In this document: in pieces, positions 16,798 through 26,519 of the stretch
Numbering within the stretch: position 1 is the first letter of the stretch
How the letters are laid out: each line of letters opens with the position of its first letter
DNA from: Inquilinus sp052078665
GTDB taxonomy: Bacteria; Pseudomonadota; Alphaproteobacteria; DSM-16000; Inquilinaceae
Assembly: GCF_052078665.1 (NCBI RefSeq)
Contig: NZ_JBQJIK010000006.1
Coordinates: forward strand, 62,001 to 126,000
Length of the DNA stretch: 64,000 bases
Direction: 5' to 3'
Notes under the pieces: generated by a model
The model's database searches: none
Told to the model about the DNA's origin: nothing
The model's input: the letters and a program-made list of their open reading frames with translations, nothing else
Position numbers and translations under genes: made by a program

Positions 16798-16867
16798 AAG
16801 GAGCCAGACGGGCGGAGCCGCAGGCCCGGGCGGCCCGCACCGGTTCAATCACGGGTGGAGGGGGAGC

Positions 16868-17404
16868 ATGTTCAATCGAGCGATGCGGTGTGCCGCGGGC
16901 GTGATCGCCGCGGCCGTATTTTCGTGGCCGGCTCTGGCCGAGGAGTCTCCGATCAGCTTCGTGTCCGGGCCGCTGCAGGGGGCCGTGGCGGAGAATATCA
17001 GGCACAAGGAACAGTCGCTGGCGCATTCGGCCTTCGGCGCGGTGAAGACCGACTCGGCTGTGTTCAAATCCGGCCCGATGCTGGCCTGGGTCAACTGGTC
17101 GCGCCTGGGCGGCCACTACCGCTGGCAGGACGACAACATGGTCGCGAAGCTGTCGGACGACGTGAAGGAGAACTTCGAGGCCACCGGCTTCACCATCCTG
17201 GAGAGCGATCGGACCACGGTGAACGGCTATCTCGCCCAATACCGCAAGATCAGCCTGATCGGCATCGACCGCCGCTGCGGCGTCTTCGCGCTGACGCGCC
17301 TGACCCATCTGATCCAGGGCTTCGCCTGCGCCCCGGCCGCCCGCGCCTTCACGGTCCGGGACGTCATGGCGGGCATCTCGATCGACGGCGTGATCGGGCC
17401 CTGA
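16868..17404 (+). CDS. Secreted protein of unknown function, tandem paralogue 2
   Basis: 178 aa from ATG 16868 behind GGAGGGGGAGC. Signal peptide MFNRAMRCAAGVIAAAVFSW, cleaved after ALA/EES. Shared blocks: ISFVSGPLQGAVAEN, LAWVNWSRLGGHYRW, RRCGVFALTRLTHLIQGFAC and ISIDGVIGP. It is closest to paralogue 3, with near-identical DNA across the Shine-Dalgarno and first nine codons. Together with the conserved two-Cys pattern this marks a duplicated periplasmic or secreted protein. The function is unknown. Confidence 0.78.
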   Translation: MFNRAMRCAAGVIAAAVFSWPALAEESPISFVSGPLQGAVAENIRHKEQSLAHSAFGAVKTDSAVFKSGPMLAWVNWSRLGGHYRWQDDNMVAKLSDDVKENFEATGFTILESDRTTVNGYLAQYRKISLIGIDRRCGVFALTRLTHLIQGFACAPAARAFTVRDVMAGISIDGVIGP

Positions 17405-17459
17405 GCGACCGGTTCAAGACGACAGCGGGCGGAGTCGCCCGATCATGCGGAGGGGGAGC

Positions 17460-17990
17460 ATGTTCAATCGAGTGATGCGGTGTGCGGCGTGGCTGCTCGT
17501 TCTCGTGGCGGCGTCCGGGCCCGCCCGGGCCGAGGAGTCGCCGATCGGCTTCGTCTCGGGGCCGTTGGCCGGCGTTGCCGCCGAGAACACGAAGCACATC
17601 GAGGAGCAGGCGGCCGACGGAGGCGGAATCGTCCGGGTGGATACGGCGACCTTCTCGACCCGGGAGCTGCTCGCCTATGTCGACTGGTCGCGGCTGCCCG
17701 GGGGCTATACCTGGCGCGACACCGACCGCCTGCCCAGCCTCTCCGAGATGGCTCAGCGCGTGTTCAAGGCGAGCGGGTTCACCGTGCTGCGCGGCGACCA
17801 GACGAGCCTGAACGGGTATCGCGTGCGGTACCGGATGATCAGCCTGACCGGGGCCGGCGAGCGCTGCGGCGTCTTCGACCTGCAGCGCCGCAGCCACCTG
17901 ATCCAGGGCGTGGTCTGCGCGGCCTCCGGCGAGGCGCCGCTGATGGCGGTGCTGCAGGGGCTGTCGATCGACAACGTGATCGGCCCCTGA
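17460..17990 (+). CDS. Secreted protein of unknown function, tandem paralogue 3
   Basis: 176 aa from ATG 17460 behind GGAGGGGGAGC. Signal peptide MFNRVMRCAAWLLVLVAASG, cleaved after ARA/EES. Blocks IGFVSGPLAGVAAEN, LAYVDWSRLPGGYTW, ERCGVFDLQRRSHLIQGVVC and LSIDNVIGP align with paralogues 1 and 2. It lies 55 bases after paralogue 2. A strong bidirectional hairpin ends the cluster just before icd. The function is unknown; all three genes probably form one transcript. Confidence 0.78.
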   Translation: MFNRVMRCAAWLLVLVAASGPARAEESPIGFVSGPLAGVAAENTKHIEEQAADGGGIVRVDTATFSTRELLAYVDWSRLPGGYTWRDTDRLPSLSEMAQRVFKASGFTVLRGDQTSLNGYRVRYRMISLTGAGERCGVFDLQRRSHLIQGVVCAASGEAPLMAVLQGLSIDNVIGP

Positions 17991-17998
17991 ACGCAGAA

Positions 17999-18018
17999 AG
18001 GCCGGCGCGAGCCGGCCT
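17999..18018. terminator. Bidirectional hairpin between paralogue 3 and icd
   Basis: AGGCCGGC-GCGA-GCCGGCCT, eight-base perfect stem with a GNRA-type loop, flanked by GAAA on the left and CTCTCGTC on the right. It lies between convergent genes and is likely used by both. Confidence 0.65.
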
Positions 18019-18045
18019 CTCGTCGCTCTGGCTGGGCCCGGGGCG

Positions 18046-19260
18046 TCAGGCCATCGAGGCCTGCAGGTTCTGGTCCAGCTTGTCCAGGAACTGCTCGGTG
18101 GTCATCCAGGGCTGGTCCGGCCCGATCAGGATGGCCAGGTCCTTGGTCATGTGGCCGGCCTCGACCGTCTCGACGCAGACCTTCTCCAGCGTCTCGGCGA
18201 AGCGCAGCAGCTCCGGCGTCTCGTCGAACCGGGCGCGGTAGGCCAGGCCCTGGGTCCAGGCGAAGATCGACGCGATCGGGTTGGTCGAGGTGGCGCGGCC
18301 CTTCTGGTGCTCGCGGTAGTGGCGGGTCACCGTGCCGTGCGCCGCCTCGGCCTCCACCGTCTTGCCGTCGGGGGTCAGCAGCACCGAGGTCATCAGGCCG
18401 AGCGAGCCGAAGCCCTGGGCCACCGAGTCCGACTGCACGTCGCCGTCGTAGTTCTTGCAGGCCCAGACGAAGCCGCCCTCCCACTTCATGGCCGAGGCGA
18501 CCATGTCGTCGATCAGCCGGTGCTCATAGATCAGGCCGGCCTTCTGGAAGCGGTCCTTGAACTCGGCCTCGTAGACCTCCTCGAAGATGTCCTTGAAGCG
18601 GCCGTCATAGCCCTTGAGGATGGTGTTCTTGGTCGACAGGTACACCGGCATCTGGCGCAGCAGGCCGTAGTTCAGCGACGACTGGGCGAAGCCGCGGATC
18701 GACTCGTCCAGGTTGTACATGCTCAGCGCGACGCCGGCGCCCGGGAACTTGAAGACCTCCAGCTCGGTCGGCTGGCTGCCGTCGGCCGGGGTGAAGGTCA
18801 TGGTCAGGGTGCCGGGGCCCGGCACCTTCAGGTCGGTGGCGCGGTACTGGTCGCCGAAGGCGTGGCGGCCGACGATGATCGGCTTGCGCCAGCCGGGCAC
18901 CAGGCGCGGCACGTTGCGGCAGATGATCGGCTCGCGGAAGATGGTGCCGCCGACGATGTTGCGGATCGTCCCGTTCGGCGACTTCCACATCTTCTTGAGG
19001 TTGAACTCCTTCACCCGCGCCTCGTCCGGGGTGATGGTGGCGCATTTCACGCCGACACCGTACTTCTTGATCGCCTCGGCCGCGTCGATCGTCACCTGGT
19101 CGTCGGTCTGGTCGCGATACTCGACCCCGAGGTCGTAGTAGCGAAGATCGATGTCGAGATACGGCAGGATCAGCTTGTCCTTGATGAACTGCCAGATGAT
19201 GCGCGTCATCTCGTCGCCGTCGAGCTCGACGACCGGGGTCTTGACCTTGATCTTGGCCAT
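18046..19260 (-). CDS. icd: NADP-dependent isocitrate dehydrogenase
   Basis: 404 aa from ATG 19260 (MAKIKVKTPVVELDGDEMTR), the dimeric eukaryote-like type usual in Alphaproteobacteria. It oxidises isocitrate to 2-oxoglutarate and CO2 in the TCA cycle. Substrate residues are seen in KSPNGTIRNIVGGTIFREPI, metal ligands in LIDDMVASAMKW, and NADP contacts in AAHGTVTRHYREHQKG. A hairpin lies just beyond the stop. The frame is open far upstream through the LOG gene and beyond, but this is a GC artefact. Confidence 0.96.
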   Translation of the reverse strand: MAKIKVKTPVVELDGDEMTRIIWQFIKDKLILPYLDIDLRYYDLGVEYRDQTDDQVTIDAAEAIKKYGVGVKCATITPDEARVKEFNLKKMWKSPNGTIRNIVGGTIFREPIICRNVPRLVPGWRKPIIVGRHAFGDQYRATDLKVPGPGTLTMTFTPADGSQPTELEVFKFPGAGVALSMYNLDESIRGFAQSSLNYGLLRQMPVYLSTKNTILKGYDGRFKDIFEEVYEAEFKDRFQKAGLIYEHRLIDDMVASAMKWEGGFVWACKNYDGDVQSDSVAQGFGSLGLMTSVLLTPDGKTVEAEAAHGTVTRHYREHQKGRATSTNPIASIFAWTQGLAYRARFDETPELLRFAETLEKVCVETVEAGHMTKDLAILIGPDQPWMTTEQFLDKLDQNLQASMA

Positions 19261-19334
19261 GTCGGGATCTTTCCGCTTCGGACAGGAATGGTCGGGCTTA
19301 TAGCACCCGGCCGCGGGGGGCGAAAGGCGCGGGG

Positions 19335-19919
19335 CTACACCGATTTGTCGCTGGCGCGGGCGGCGATCGGGTGCGGCACGGCGATGGCGCCGAACACCTC
19401 CTCGACCGTCTCGACCACCTGGAACAGGTCGCGGTTCTCCGGCCGGCAGAAGCCCTGGGCGACCATGTGGTCGACCAGGCGCAGGAACGGGCGCCAATAG
19501 CCGTCGATGTCGACGAAGACGACCGGCTTCTCGTGCAGCTTGAGCTGCCGCCAGGTCAGCATCTCGAAGGCCTCGTCCAGCGTGCCCAGGCCGCCGGGCA
19601 GCACGACGAAGGCGTCGGACCGGTCGAACATCATCCGCTTGCGGGTGTGCATGCTGTCGACGACATGCAGCTCGGTCAGGCCGGTGTGCTCGACCTCCAG
19701 CGCCTGGATGTGCTCCGGGATGATGCCGACGACCTGCGCGCCGGCGCCGAGCGCGGCGTCGGCGACGATGCCCATCAGCCCGACCCGGCCGCCGCCATAG
19801 ACCAGTTGCAGGCCGCGGGCGGCGATCAGGCCGCCGAGGGTGGCGGCCGCGGATCTGTAGCGCTCGTCGACCCGGGAGGCGGAGCCGCAATAGACGCAGA
19901 GGGAACGAAGTTCGGCCAT
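19335..19919 (-). CDS. LOG-family nucleotide 5'-monophosphate phosphoribohydrolase
   Basis: 194 aa from ATG 19919 (MAELRSLCVYCGSASR). Rossmann-like fold with the family signatures LVYGGGRVGLMG, TRKRMMFDRSDAFVVLPGG and PGGLGTLDEAFEMLTW (PGGxGTxxE). These enzymes release the base from nucleoside monophosphates (as in cytokinin activation) or act in nucleotide salvage. It lies upstream of icd on the same strand, 74 bases away, but need not be cotranscribed. The substrate cannot be told from sequence. Confidence 0.85.
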   Translation of the reverse strand: MAELRSLCVYCGSASRVDERYRSAAATLGGLIAARGLQLVYGGGRVGLMGIVADAALGAGAQVVGIIPEHIQALEVEHTGLTELHVVDSMHTRKRMMFDRSDAFVVLPGGLGTLDEAFEMLTWRQLKLHEKPVVFVDIDGYWRPFLRLVDHMVAQGFCRPENRDLFQVVETVEEVFGAIAVPHPIAARASDKSV

Positions 19920-20082
19920 GATCGCACGGATGTGGTCGGGTCGGGGGCCGGCGGCGCCGGCGCGCGACATTAGGTAGGGATCGCCGCCGGGGCAAGTTTC
20001 GATGCGGCCGGAGCAGCGGTTTGTTGCGAGTCGATGACTGCGCGGATAACGTGGCGCGAATTATATCGGGGCGGTTCCTGCA

Positions 20083-21546
20083 TTGAAGAAACTCCTGCTG
20101 ATCGGCGGCGTCGCGGTCGCTGTGCTCGCGGCCATTCTCGCCGTGGTCGAATACACCGGGCAGCCCCGCCGGGATGCGACGCCGCCGAGCGTGGCGCCGG
20201 CCCCTGCCGCCGCTCCGGCCACTCCTCCGCCCGCGGCCGCCGTGCCGAAGCCGGCGGCGGTGCCGGCCCCTGCGCCCGTGGCGGCGCCTGCGGCCCCCGT
20301 CGCGCCGCCGTCGCCGCGGGTCCTGGGGAGCGGGTTCGACGAGCCTCCCCAGATTGGCGGTGCGCCGTCCGCGATCGCTTTGGCACCGGCCCAGCCGCCG
20401 CCGGCTCCCGCCCAGCCTCAGGCTTCGGACCAGCCGCCACAGGCGCCGGCCCAGCCGCAGGCATCGGACCAGCCGCCGCCTCCGGCCCAGCCACAGGCAT
20501 CGGTCCAGCCGCCGACGGTTCCGGCCCAGCCACAGGCCCCGGTCCAGCCGCCGCCGGTTCCGGCCCAGCCACAGACCTCGGTCCAGCCGCCGCCGGCTCC
20601 GGCCCAGCCGCAGGCATCGGTCCAGCCGCCGCCGGCTCCGACCCAGCCAACTCCCCAAGCGGCGGGACCGGCCACCCCCGCCGCGCTGAGCTTCGACGCG
20701 ATCCGGGTGAATTCGGACGGCGGCGTCACCATCGCCGGGCGCGGACCGGCCGGGGCCCGCATCCTGCTGATGGACGGCGACCGGCAGATCGGTTCGGTCC
20801 AGGCCGACAGCTCCGGCGGCTGGATCTTCGTCTCCGACGCGCCGATCGCGGCCGGCGACCACCAGCTGTCGCTGCGCCTGGCCGACGGCAGCGCCGCCTC
20901 CGGCGAGGTCGCCACGGTGGTGGTGCCGGAGCGCGGCCGCGACATCGCCGGACGGCCGGCGGCCGGCAGCGGCAGCAGCCCCCTGGTGCTGCTGACGCCG
21001 CAGCAGGGGGCCTCCACCGTGCTGCAGGCACCGCCGGCGACCTCATCCGGGCCGACCCCGGCGGCACCGGGCGGGACCGGGGGATCGCTGTCGATCAACG
21101 TCATCGACTATGGCGAGGGCGGCACCGTCTTCGTCAGCGGCCGGGGCCGGGCCGGCGCGACGATCAGGCTCTATCTCGACAACCGGCCGATCGGCGAAGG
21201 CGGGGCCGATCCGGGCGGGCGGTTCCGCATCCGGGCCGAGGGGGTGATCGAGCCCGGCGTCTACCGGCTGCGGGCCGATCAGCTCGATGCCGCCGGCAAG
21301 GTGACGGCGCGGGCCGAGACCCCGTTCCAGCGGGCGGCGCCGGCGGAGGTCGCGGTGGCCGAGGGGCGGGTCGTGGTCCAGCCCGGCAACAGCCTGTGGC
21401 GGATCGCCCGCCGGCTCTATGGCGAGGGGCCGCGCTACACCGTGATCTACCAGGCCAACCAGCAGCAGATCCGCGACCCCGACCTGATCTATCCCGGGCA
21501 GATCTTCACGGTCCCGCCCGCCGCGGCGACGGCCGGTCCTGGCTGA
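20083..21546 (+). CDS. Ala/Pro-rich envelope protein with Ig-like domains and C-terminal LysM
   Basis: 487 aa, apparently starting at TTG 20083 (MKKLLLIGGVAVAVLAAILA), an N-terminal membrane anchor or uncleaved signal. Residues about 30-205 are an Ala/Pro/Gln linker with tandem 13-residue units. Two beta-sandwich modules follow (VTIAGRGPAGARILLMDGDR...; VFVSGRGRAGATIRLYLDNR...), each with the same Gly-Arg-Gly-x-Ala-Gly-Ala core, so they look duplicated. The last 55 residues are a LysM domain (VVQPGNSLWRIARRLYGEGP; YPGQIFTVP) that binds peptidoglycan. Likely role: a linker between inner membrane and cell wall. The non-ATG start is chosen because no ATG precedes the hydrophobic segment in frame. 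Confidence 0.8.
   Translation: MKKLLLIGGVAVAVLAAILAVVEYTGQPRRDATPPSVAPAPAAAPATPPPAAAVPKPAAVPAPAPVAAPAAPVAPPSPRVLGSGFDEPPQIGGAPSAIALAPAQPPPAPAQPQASDQPPQAPAQPQASDQPPPPAQPQASVQPPTVPAQPQAPVQPPPVPAQPQTSVQPPPAPAQPQASVQPPPAPTQPTPQAAGPATPAALSFDAIRVNSDGGVTIAGRGPAGARILLMDGDRQIGSVQADSSGGWIFVSDAPIAAGDHQLSLRLADGSAASGEVATVVVPERGRDIAGRPAAGSGSSPLVLLTPQQGASTVLQAPPATSSGPTPAAPGGTGGSLSINVIDYGEGGTVFVSGRGRAGATIRLYLDNRPIGEGGADPGGRFRIRAEGVIEPGVYRLRADQLDAAGKVTARAETPFQRAAPAEVAVAEGRVVVQPGNSLWRIARRLYGEGPRYTVIYQANQQQIRDPDLIYPGQIFTVPPAAATAGPG
20409..20650 (+). repeat. 39-bp coding tandem repeats
   Basis: About six imperfect copies encode PAQPQAS(D/V)QPP plus one or two residues (36-39 bases per unit), in the linker of the LysM protein. 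Copies are nearly identical at DNA level (CCGGCCCAGCC...), so unit number probably varies between strains. Confidence 0.75.
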
Positions 21547-21565
21547 CCACGAAAATCCGCCCGGC

Positions 21566-21579
21566 GTGACGTACGTCAC
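21566..21579. promoter_or_regulatory. Perfect 14-bp palindrome GTGACGTACGTCAC
   Basis: Self-complementary, 20 bases after the LysM gene stop and about 30 bases before the small-RNA candidate. It has the form of a dimer-binding operator. The regulator is unknown. Confidence 0.45.
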
Positions 21580-21607
21580 AGCAGGGGGATGGGGGCGGGG
21601 CTACAGT

Positions 21608-21689
21608 GAAGACAGCTCGATAGCGTCTCCCGCTCGAGCAGCCTCCCTGTTCACCTCACAGGCCCTGGTTTTCCGGGGCCTTTTCTTTT
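21608..21689 (+). ncRNA. Candidate small RNA with two hairpins and CCUCC-type loops
   Basis: Hairpin 1: GCTCGA (21615-21620) pairs with TCGAGC (21634-21639), extended by GCG/CGC around a TCTCC loop. A single-stranded GCCTCCC (21641-21647) follows, then the terminator hairpin (21661-21680) with a T-rich tail. C-rich anti-Shine-Dalgarno loops of this type occur in many alphaproteobacterial trans-acting small RNAs. The 5' end is a guess (just after CTACAGT). It could instead be merely the 3' end of the LysM transcript. Confidence 0.4.
21661..21689 (+). terminator. Rho-independent terminator
   Basis: GGCCCTGG-TTTT-CCGGGGCC (one G-T pair) followed by TTTTCTTTT. It is directional for the plus strand, ending either the LysM gene transcript or the small-RNA candidate. 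The convergent hutF gene stops 6 bases further on. Confidence 0.8.
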
Positions 21690-21694
21690 GTCGG

Positions 21695-23067
<1,373 letters not shown>

Positions 23068-23071
<4 letters not shown>

Positions 23072-24420
23072 GATGATCCCTTCTTCCGTCCTTGCAGCCG
23101 TTCGGTCAGGTCCGACGGCGCGACATAGGCCTTGCCGCGCCCGACCTGGCGCTTGCGCAGCAGGTCGGCCGCTAGCAGATCCTCCAAGTCGGCACGCGCC
23201 GTGTGATAGCTGACGCGATGCTTGTTCTTGTGCCCGTCGACGGTGATTTGAGTCCCCGGTGAGCGGGCGCCCGTCTTGAGGATGTCGAGCTGGCGGTGGT
23301 TGAAGCGGCCCTCATAGGCGGTTCCGTCGAGCCAGGTCTCGACCAGTTCGATCTCCCGCGCCTTGCGGGCGAGATAGTTCTGCAGCCCTTCCATGGCGAG
23401 CCGCACCACCTTGGTCTGGTTGAGCAGGAAATAGGTCAGGTCGTTCTCGTCCAGCTCGCTGTTGAGATAGGCCTTGGCGTATTGCACCGGCGAGCGGCGA
23501 ATGATGCCCGAGATCGAGATGAACTCCATCAGCCAGTATTTCTGCCGCAGCATCGACCAGTAGAACAGCGCTCGCGCGGTCCGGCCGTTGCCGTCCACGA
23601 AAGGGTGATCGTAGCCGATCATGAAGTGCAGGACGATTGCGCGGACGACCGGATGAAGGAACTGATCCGGTGGCGGGTTCAAATCGTTGGCGAAGGTACA
23701 GAGGGTCTCAAGCCGCGATGGAAGCGTTCCGGCGTCTGGCGGGACGTGAAGAAGTTCGCCGTCACGCGGATCTTCAACGACGACTCGATCACTACCTCTT
23801 CTTAACCGGCCCGCCATCGCCGGGTCGTCCAGAGTGCCTTCGGTGACTATGCGATGAAGCTCGAAAATGATCGCTGGTGTAAGTGGTTGGCCAGCTTGTT
23901 CGCGAATGAACTGCATCGCGTGATAGTTGTTGAGGACCATGAGCTCGCCGCTGCTGCGAGGGGCGCGTTGGTCCCTGATCATTTCTCTCGCGGCCTGTCG
24001 TGTGGTCGCCGCACCCTCAAGGACGGAACTGCTGAATGCCTCCTCAATCAAGGAGGTCATAATATACCGGTCGCGTTGTGCGCCAGTGGCCGCGGGCGTC
24101 TCTGTAAGAATCTGCCCGCCGGCTTGAGTATCGATCCAGTGCAGCACGGATCTGAGGATCGGCGGTTCGCAGAATGAGAAGGCTTCGCCGGCCTTGTCGA
24201 GAAAGGGTAGCAACGTGCTGCCGTTCTGTCGTGCCCAACGCATTCCAAACCACCATTGATTGGTGGATAGGCCGTCGGGTGGCGTACGGAAGCGAACCTC
24301 ATCCCATGACAGGTAGTGGCCGTCTGGCGATACCATGCCGATATTGGATGGGAAATCCGATGACTCTTTCGCCAAACTATCGAAAAGTTCGGCGGGAGAA
24401 GGCGGTGGAGCGACTCGCAT
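23068..24420 (-). CDS. Fic-domain AMP-transferase with inhibitory motif and winged helix
   Basis: 450 aa from ATG 24420 (MRVAPPPSPAELFDSL). The Fic catalytic loop HPFVDGNGRTAR is at about residues 272-283, complete with His and Arg. The inhibitory helix motif SSVLEG (S/T-x3-E-G) is at about 131-136, before the Fic core, so this is a self-inhibited class II enzyme. The last 90 residues look like a winged helix (FNHRQLDILKTGA; VSYHTARADLEDLLAADLL), as in Fic proteins that bind DNA. Fic enzymes transfer AMP from ATP to a protein hydroxyl. Base composition is lower in GC than the hut genes around it. It sits between the divergent hutI and hutF and overlaps hutF by four bases, which suggests insertion into a hut locus. 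Confidence 0.9.
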
Positions 24421-24425
24421 GATGA

Positions 24426-24458
24426 ATGTTTTATAGCAAAACTAAAATTATAAAACAT
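24426..24458 (-). promoter_or_regulatory. AT-rich inverted repeat overlapping the Fic promoter
   Basis: ATGTTTTATA (24426-24435) and its exact complement TATAAAACAT (24449-24458) are separated by 13 bases. Read on the minus strand, a perfect TATAAT minus 10 (24452-24447) lies inside, so a bound dimer would block transcription. It starts only 5 bases upstream of the Fic ATG. The winged-helix end of the Fic protein is the obvious candidate repressor. The minus 35 (GGCATA) is weak. Confidence 0.6.
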
Positions 24459-24546
24459 CCATAAAGCTCTATGCCTGCTCGACGCATTGCTGAAGTTTAA
24501 CGACTGTCCAATGTGATTGAAGTCCGGATCCGGAGAGGCAAGAGAT

Positions 24547-25758
24547 ATGTGGGATCGGCTGTGGATCAATGCGCGGCTGGCGACCATGGAGGGCGAGGGC
24601 TACGGCGCCATTCCCGAGGGCGCGATCGCGACCGAGGGCGGCCGCATCGCCTGGGTCGGGCGGCAGGCGGATCTGCCCGGCGCGCCCGATCGTCTGGCCG
24701 CCATCGTGGAGGACGCGGCCGGCGCCTGGGTCACGCCCGGGTTGATCGACTGCCACACCCATCTCGTCCATGGCGGCGACCGCGCCCGCGAATTCGCGAT
24801 GCGGCTGCACGGCGCCAGCTATGAGGAGATCGCCCGCGCCGGCGGCGGCATCGTCTCGACCGTCGCCGCCACCCGCGCCGCCGGCGAGGATGAACTGCTG
24901 GCCTCGGCCCGGAAGCGGCTCGACGCGCTGGCGGCCGAGGGTGTCACCACCGTCGAGATCAAGTCCGGCTATGGCCTCGACCTCGCGACCGAGGCCAAGA
25001 TGCTGCGCGTCGCCGGCCGGCTGGGGCAGGAGAGCGGCCTGCGGGTGCGGCGCAGCTTCCTCGGCGCCCATGCCGTGCCGCCGGAGGATCGCGGCCAGCC
25101 CGACCGCTATCTCGACCGGGTGGTCGAGGAGATGCTGCCGGCGATCGCCCGGGACGGTCTCGCCGACGCGGTCGACGCCTTCGGTGAAAAGATCGCCTTC
25201 TCGCCGGCCCAGGTCGAGCGCGTGTTCCGCGCGGCACGGGATCGCGGCCTGCCGGTCAAGCTGCATGCCGACCAGCTGTCCGACCAGGACGGCGCCGCGC
25301 TGGCGGCGCGGTTCGGGGCGCTGTCGGCCGACCATCTCGAATACACCAGCGAGTCGGGGGCGAAGGAGATGGGGCGGGCCGGCACCGTCGCGGTGCTGCT
25401 GCCCGGCGCCTACTATTTCCTGCGCGAAACCCAGCTGCCGCCGGTGGGGGCGTTCCGGCGGCACGGCGTGCCGATGGCGCTGGCCACCGACAACAACCCC
25501 GGCACCTCGCCGGCGACCTCGCTGCTGCTGATGCTGAACATGGGCTGCACCCTGTTCCGCCTGACGCCGGAGGAGGCGCTGGCCGGCGTCACCCGCAACG
25601 CCGCGCGGGCGCTGGGCCTGGCCGAGGAATGCGGCCGGCTGGTCCCCGGGCTCGCGGCCGACCTCGTGTTCTGGGACGTGGCCGACCCGGCCGAGCTGTC
25701 CTACCGCATCGCCTACAACCCGTGCCGTGCCGTGATTCGCGCCGGAAAGCCGGTCTGA
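24547..25758 (+). CDS. hutI: Imidazolonepropionase
   Basis: 403 aa from ATG 24547 (MWDRLWINARLATMEG) with GGAGAGG upstream. Amidohydrolase signature PGLIDCHTHLVHGGDRAREF (His-x-His metal site), VEIKSGYGLD, KLHADQLSD (His) and ALATDNNPGTSP (Asp). It opens the imidazolone ring to formimidoylglutamate, the step before HutF. No hutH, hutU or hutG is present in the window. It diverges from the Fic-hutF pair across the AT-rich operator. Confidence 0.94.
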   Translation: MWDRLWINARLATMEGEGYGAIPEGAIATEGGRIAWVGRQADLPGAPDRLAAIVEDAAGAWVTPGLIDCHTHLVHGGDRAREFAMRLHGASYEEIARAGGGIVSTVAATRAAGEDELLASARKRLDALAAEGVTTVEIKSGYGLDLATEAKMLRVAGRLGQESGLRVRRSFLGAHAVPPEDRGQPDRYLDRVVEEMLPAIARDGLADAVDAFGEKIAFSPAQVERVFRAARDRGLPVKLHADQLSDQDGAALAARFGALSADHLEYTSESGAKEMGRAGTVAVLLPGAYYFLRETQLPPVGAFRRHGVPMALATDNNPGTSPATSLLLMLNMGCTLFRLTPEEALAGVTRNAARALGLAEECGRLVPGLAADLVFWDVADPAELSYRIAYNPCRAVIRAGKPV

Positions 25759-25831
25759 TACGCGGGTATTCTGCCGAATCGGCGCGGTGTGCTAGAAGCA
25801 TTGCATCGATTGGCGGGGGAAGCCGGTTGCG

Positions 25832-26395
25832 TTGGTGAGGGGATTGGGTCGGATCGCGGGGATCGCGACGCTGCTGCTCGGCTTGGCCGCCGCGGCCGGA
25901 CCGGCGCGGGCGCAGGACAGCTGCACGCCCTACATCCTGGCGATGGAGGGGGCCTTCGGCATTCCCCGCGGCATGCTGCTGGCGATCGCGCAGACCGAAT
26001 CGGGCGGCAAGGGCGAGCCTTATCCCTGGGCTTTGAATGTCGGCGGCACGTCGCTGTTCCCGAACAGCCTGGCCGCCATGAAGGCGGCGATCGAGGACAA
26101 CGGCGGCGGCGAAAGCCCCAATATCGACGTTGGCTGCATGCAGATCTCGCTCCGTTACCACAAGCAGACGCTGCCGGACTACACTCTCATCTTCGAGCCG
26201 CAATACAATGTGATCTACGGCGCGTATTTCCTGCGGCGATTGTTCAACCGTTACGGCAATTGGCTGCAGGCGATCGCGCATTATCATTCGAGCGATCCGG
26301 ATCGGCAGTTCGCCTATGCCTGCCGGGTGCTGGAACGGCTGAAGAAAATCCGCGGCCAGGGGGGCGGTCCGATTGAAGCCTGCGTGTCAGGTTGA
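25832..26395 (+). CDS. Periplasmic lytic transglycosylase (SLT family)
   Basis: 187 aa; start TTG 25832 or GTG 25835, both behind GGGGGAAG; no ATG lies in frame. Signal peptide RIAGIATLLLGLAAAAGPARA/QDS. The SLT domain contains the catalytic Glu in LLAIAQTESGGKGE, then NIDVGCMQISLRYHK and NRYGNWLQAIAHYHSSD. These enzymes cleave peptidoglycan with 1,6-anhydro product. It lies just before the capsule/exopolysaccharide export gene, where local wall opening may be useful; that link is inference. Confidence 0.85.
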   Translation: MVRGLGRIAGIATLLLGLAAAAGPARAQDSCTPYILAMEGAFGIPRGMLLAIAQTESGGKGEPYPWALNVGGTSLFPNSLAAMKAAIEDNGGGESPNIDVGCMQISLRYHKQTLPDYTLIFEPQYNVIYGAYFLRRLFNRYGNWLQAIAHYHSSDPDRQFAYACRVLERLKKIRGQGGGPIEACVSG

Positions 26396-26519
26396 GGGGA
26401 CAACGAATTGATTCGGGTTTTCTTTGCCGCCCAGATCGTTCAGAAGATGGAACATTGGGGGCGTTGGCTCGATCAGCGCTGCGATCGGCCATTTGAGAAG
26501 ATGTCAGAAGCGGGGGACC

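Noticed and set aside
19261..20862. Apparent N-terminal extension of icd over 500 codons
   Set aside because: It crosses the LOG and LysM genes out of their frames and is Arg/Gly noise; Icd starts at 19260.
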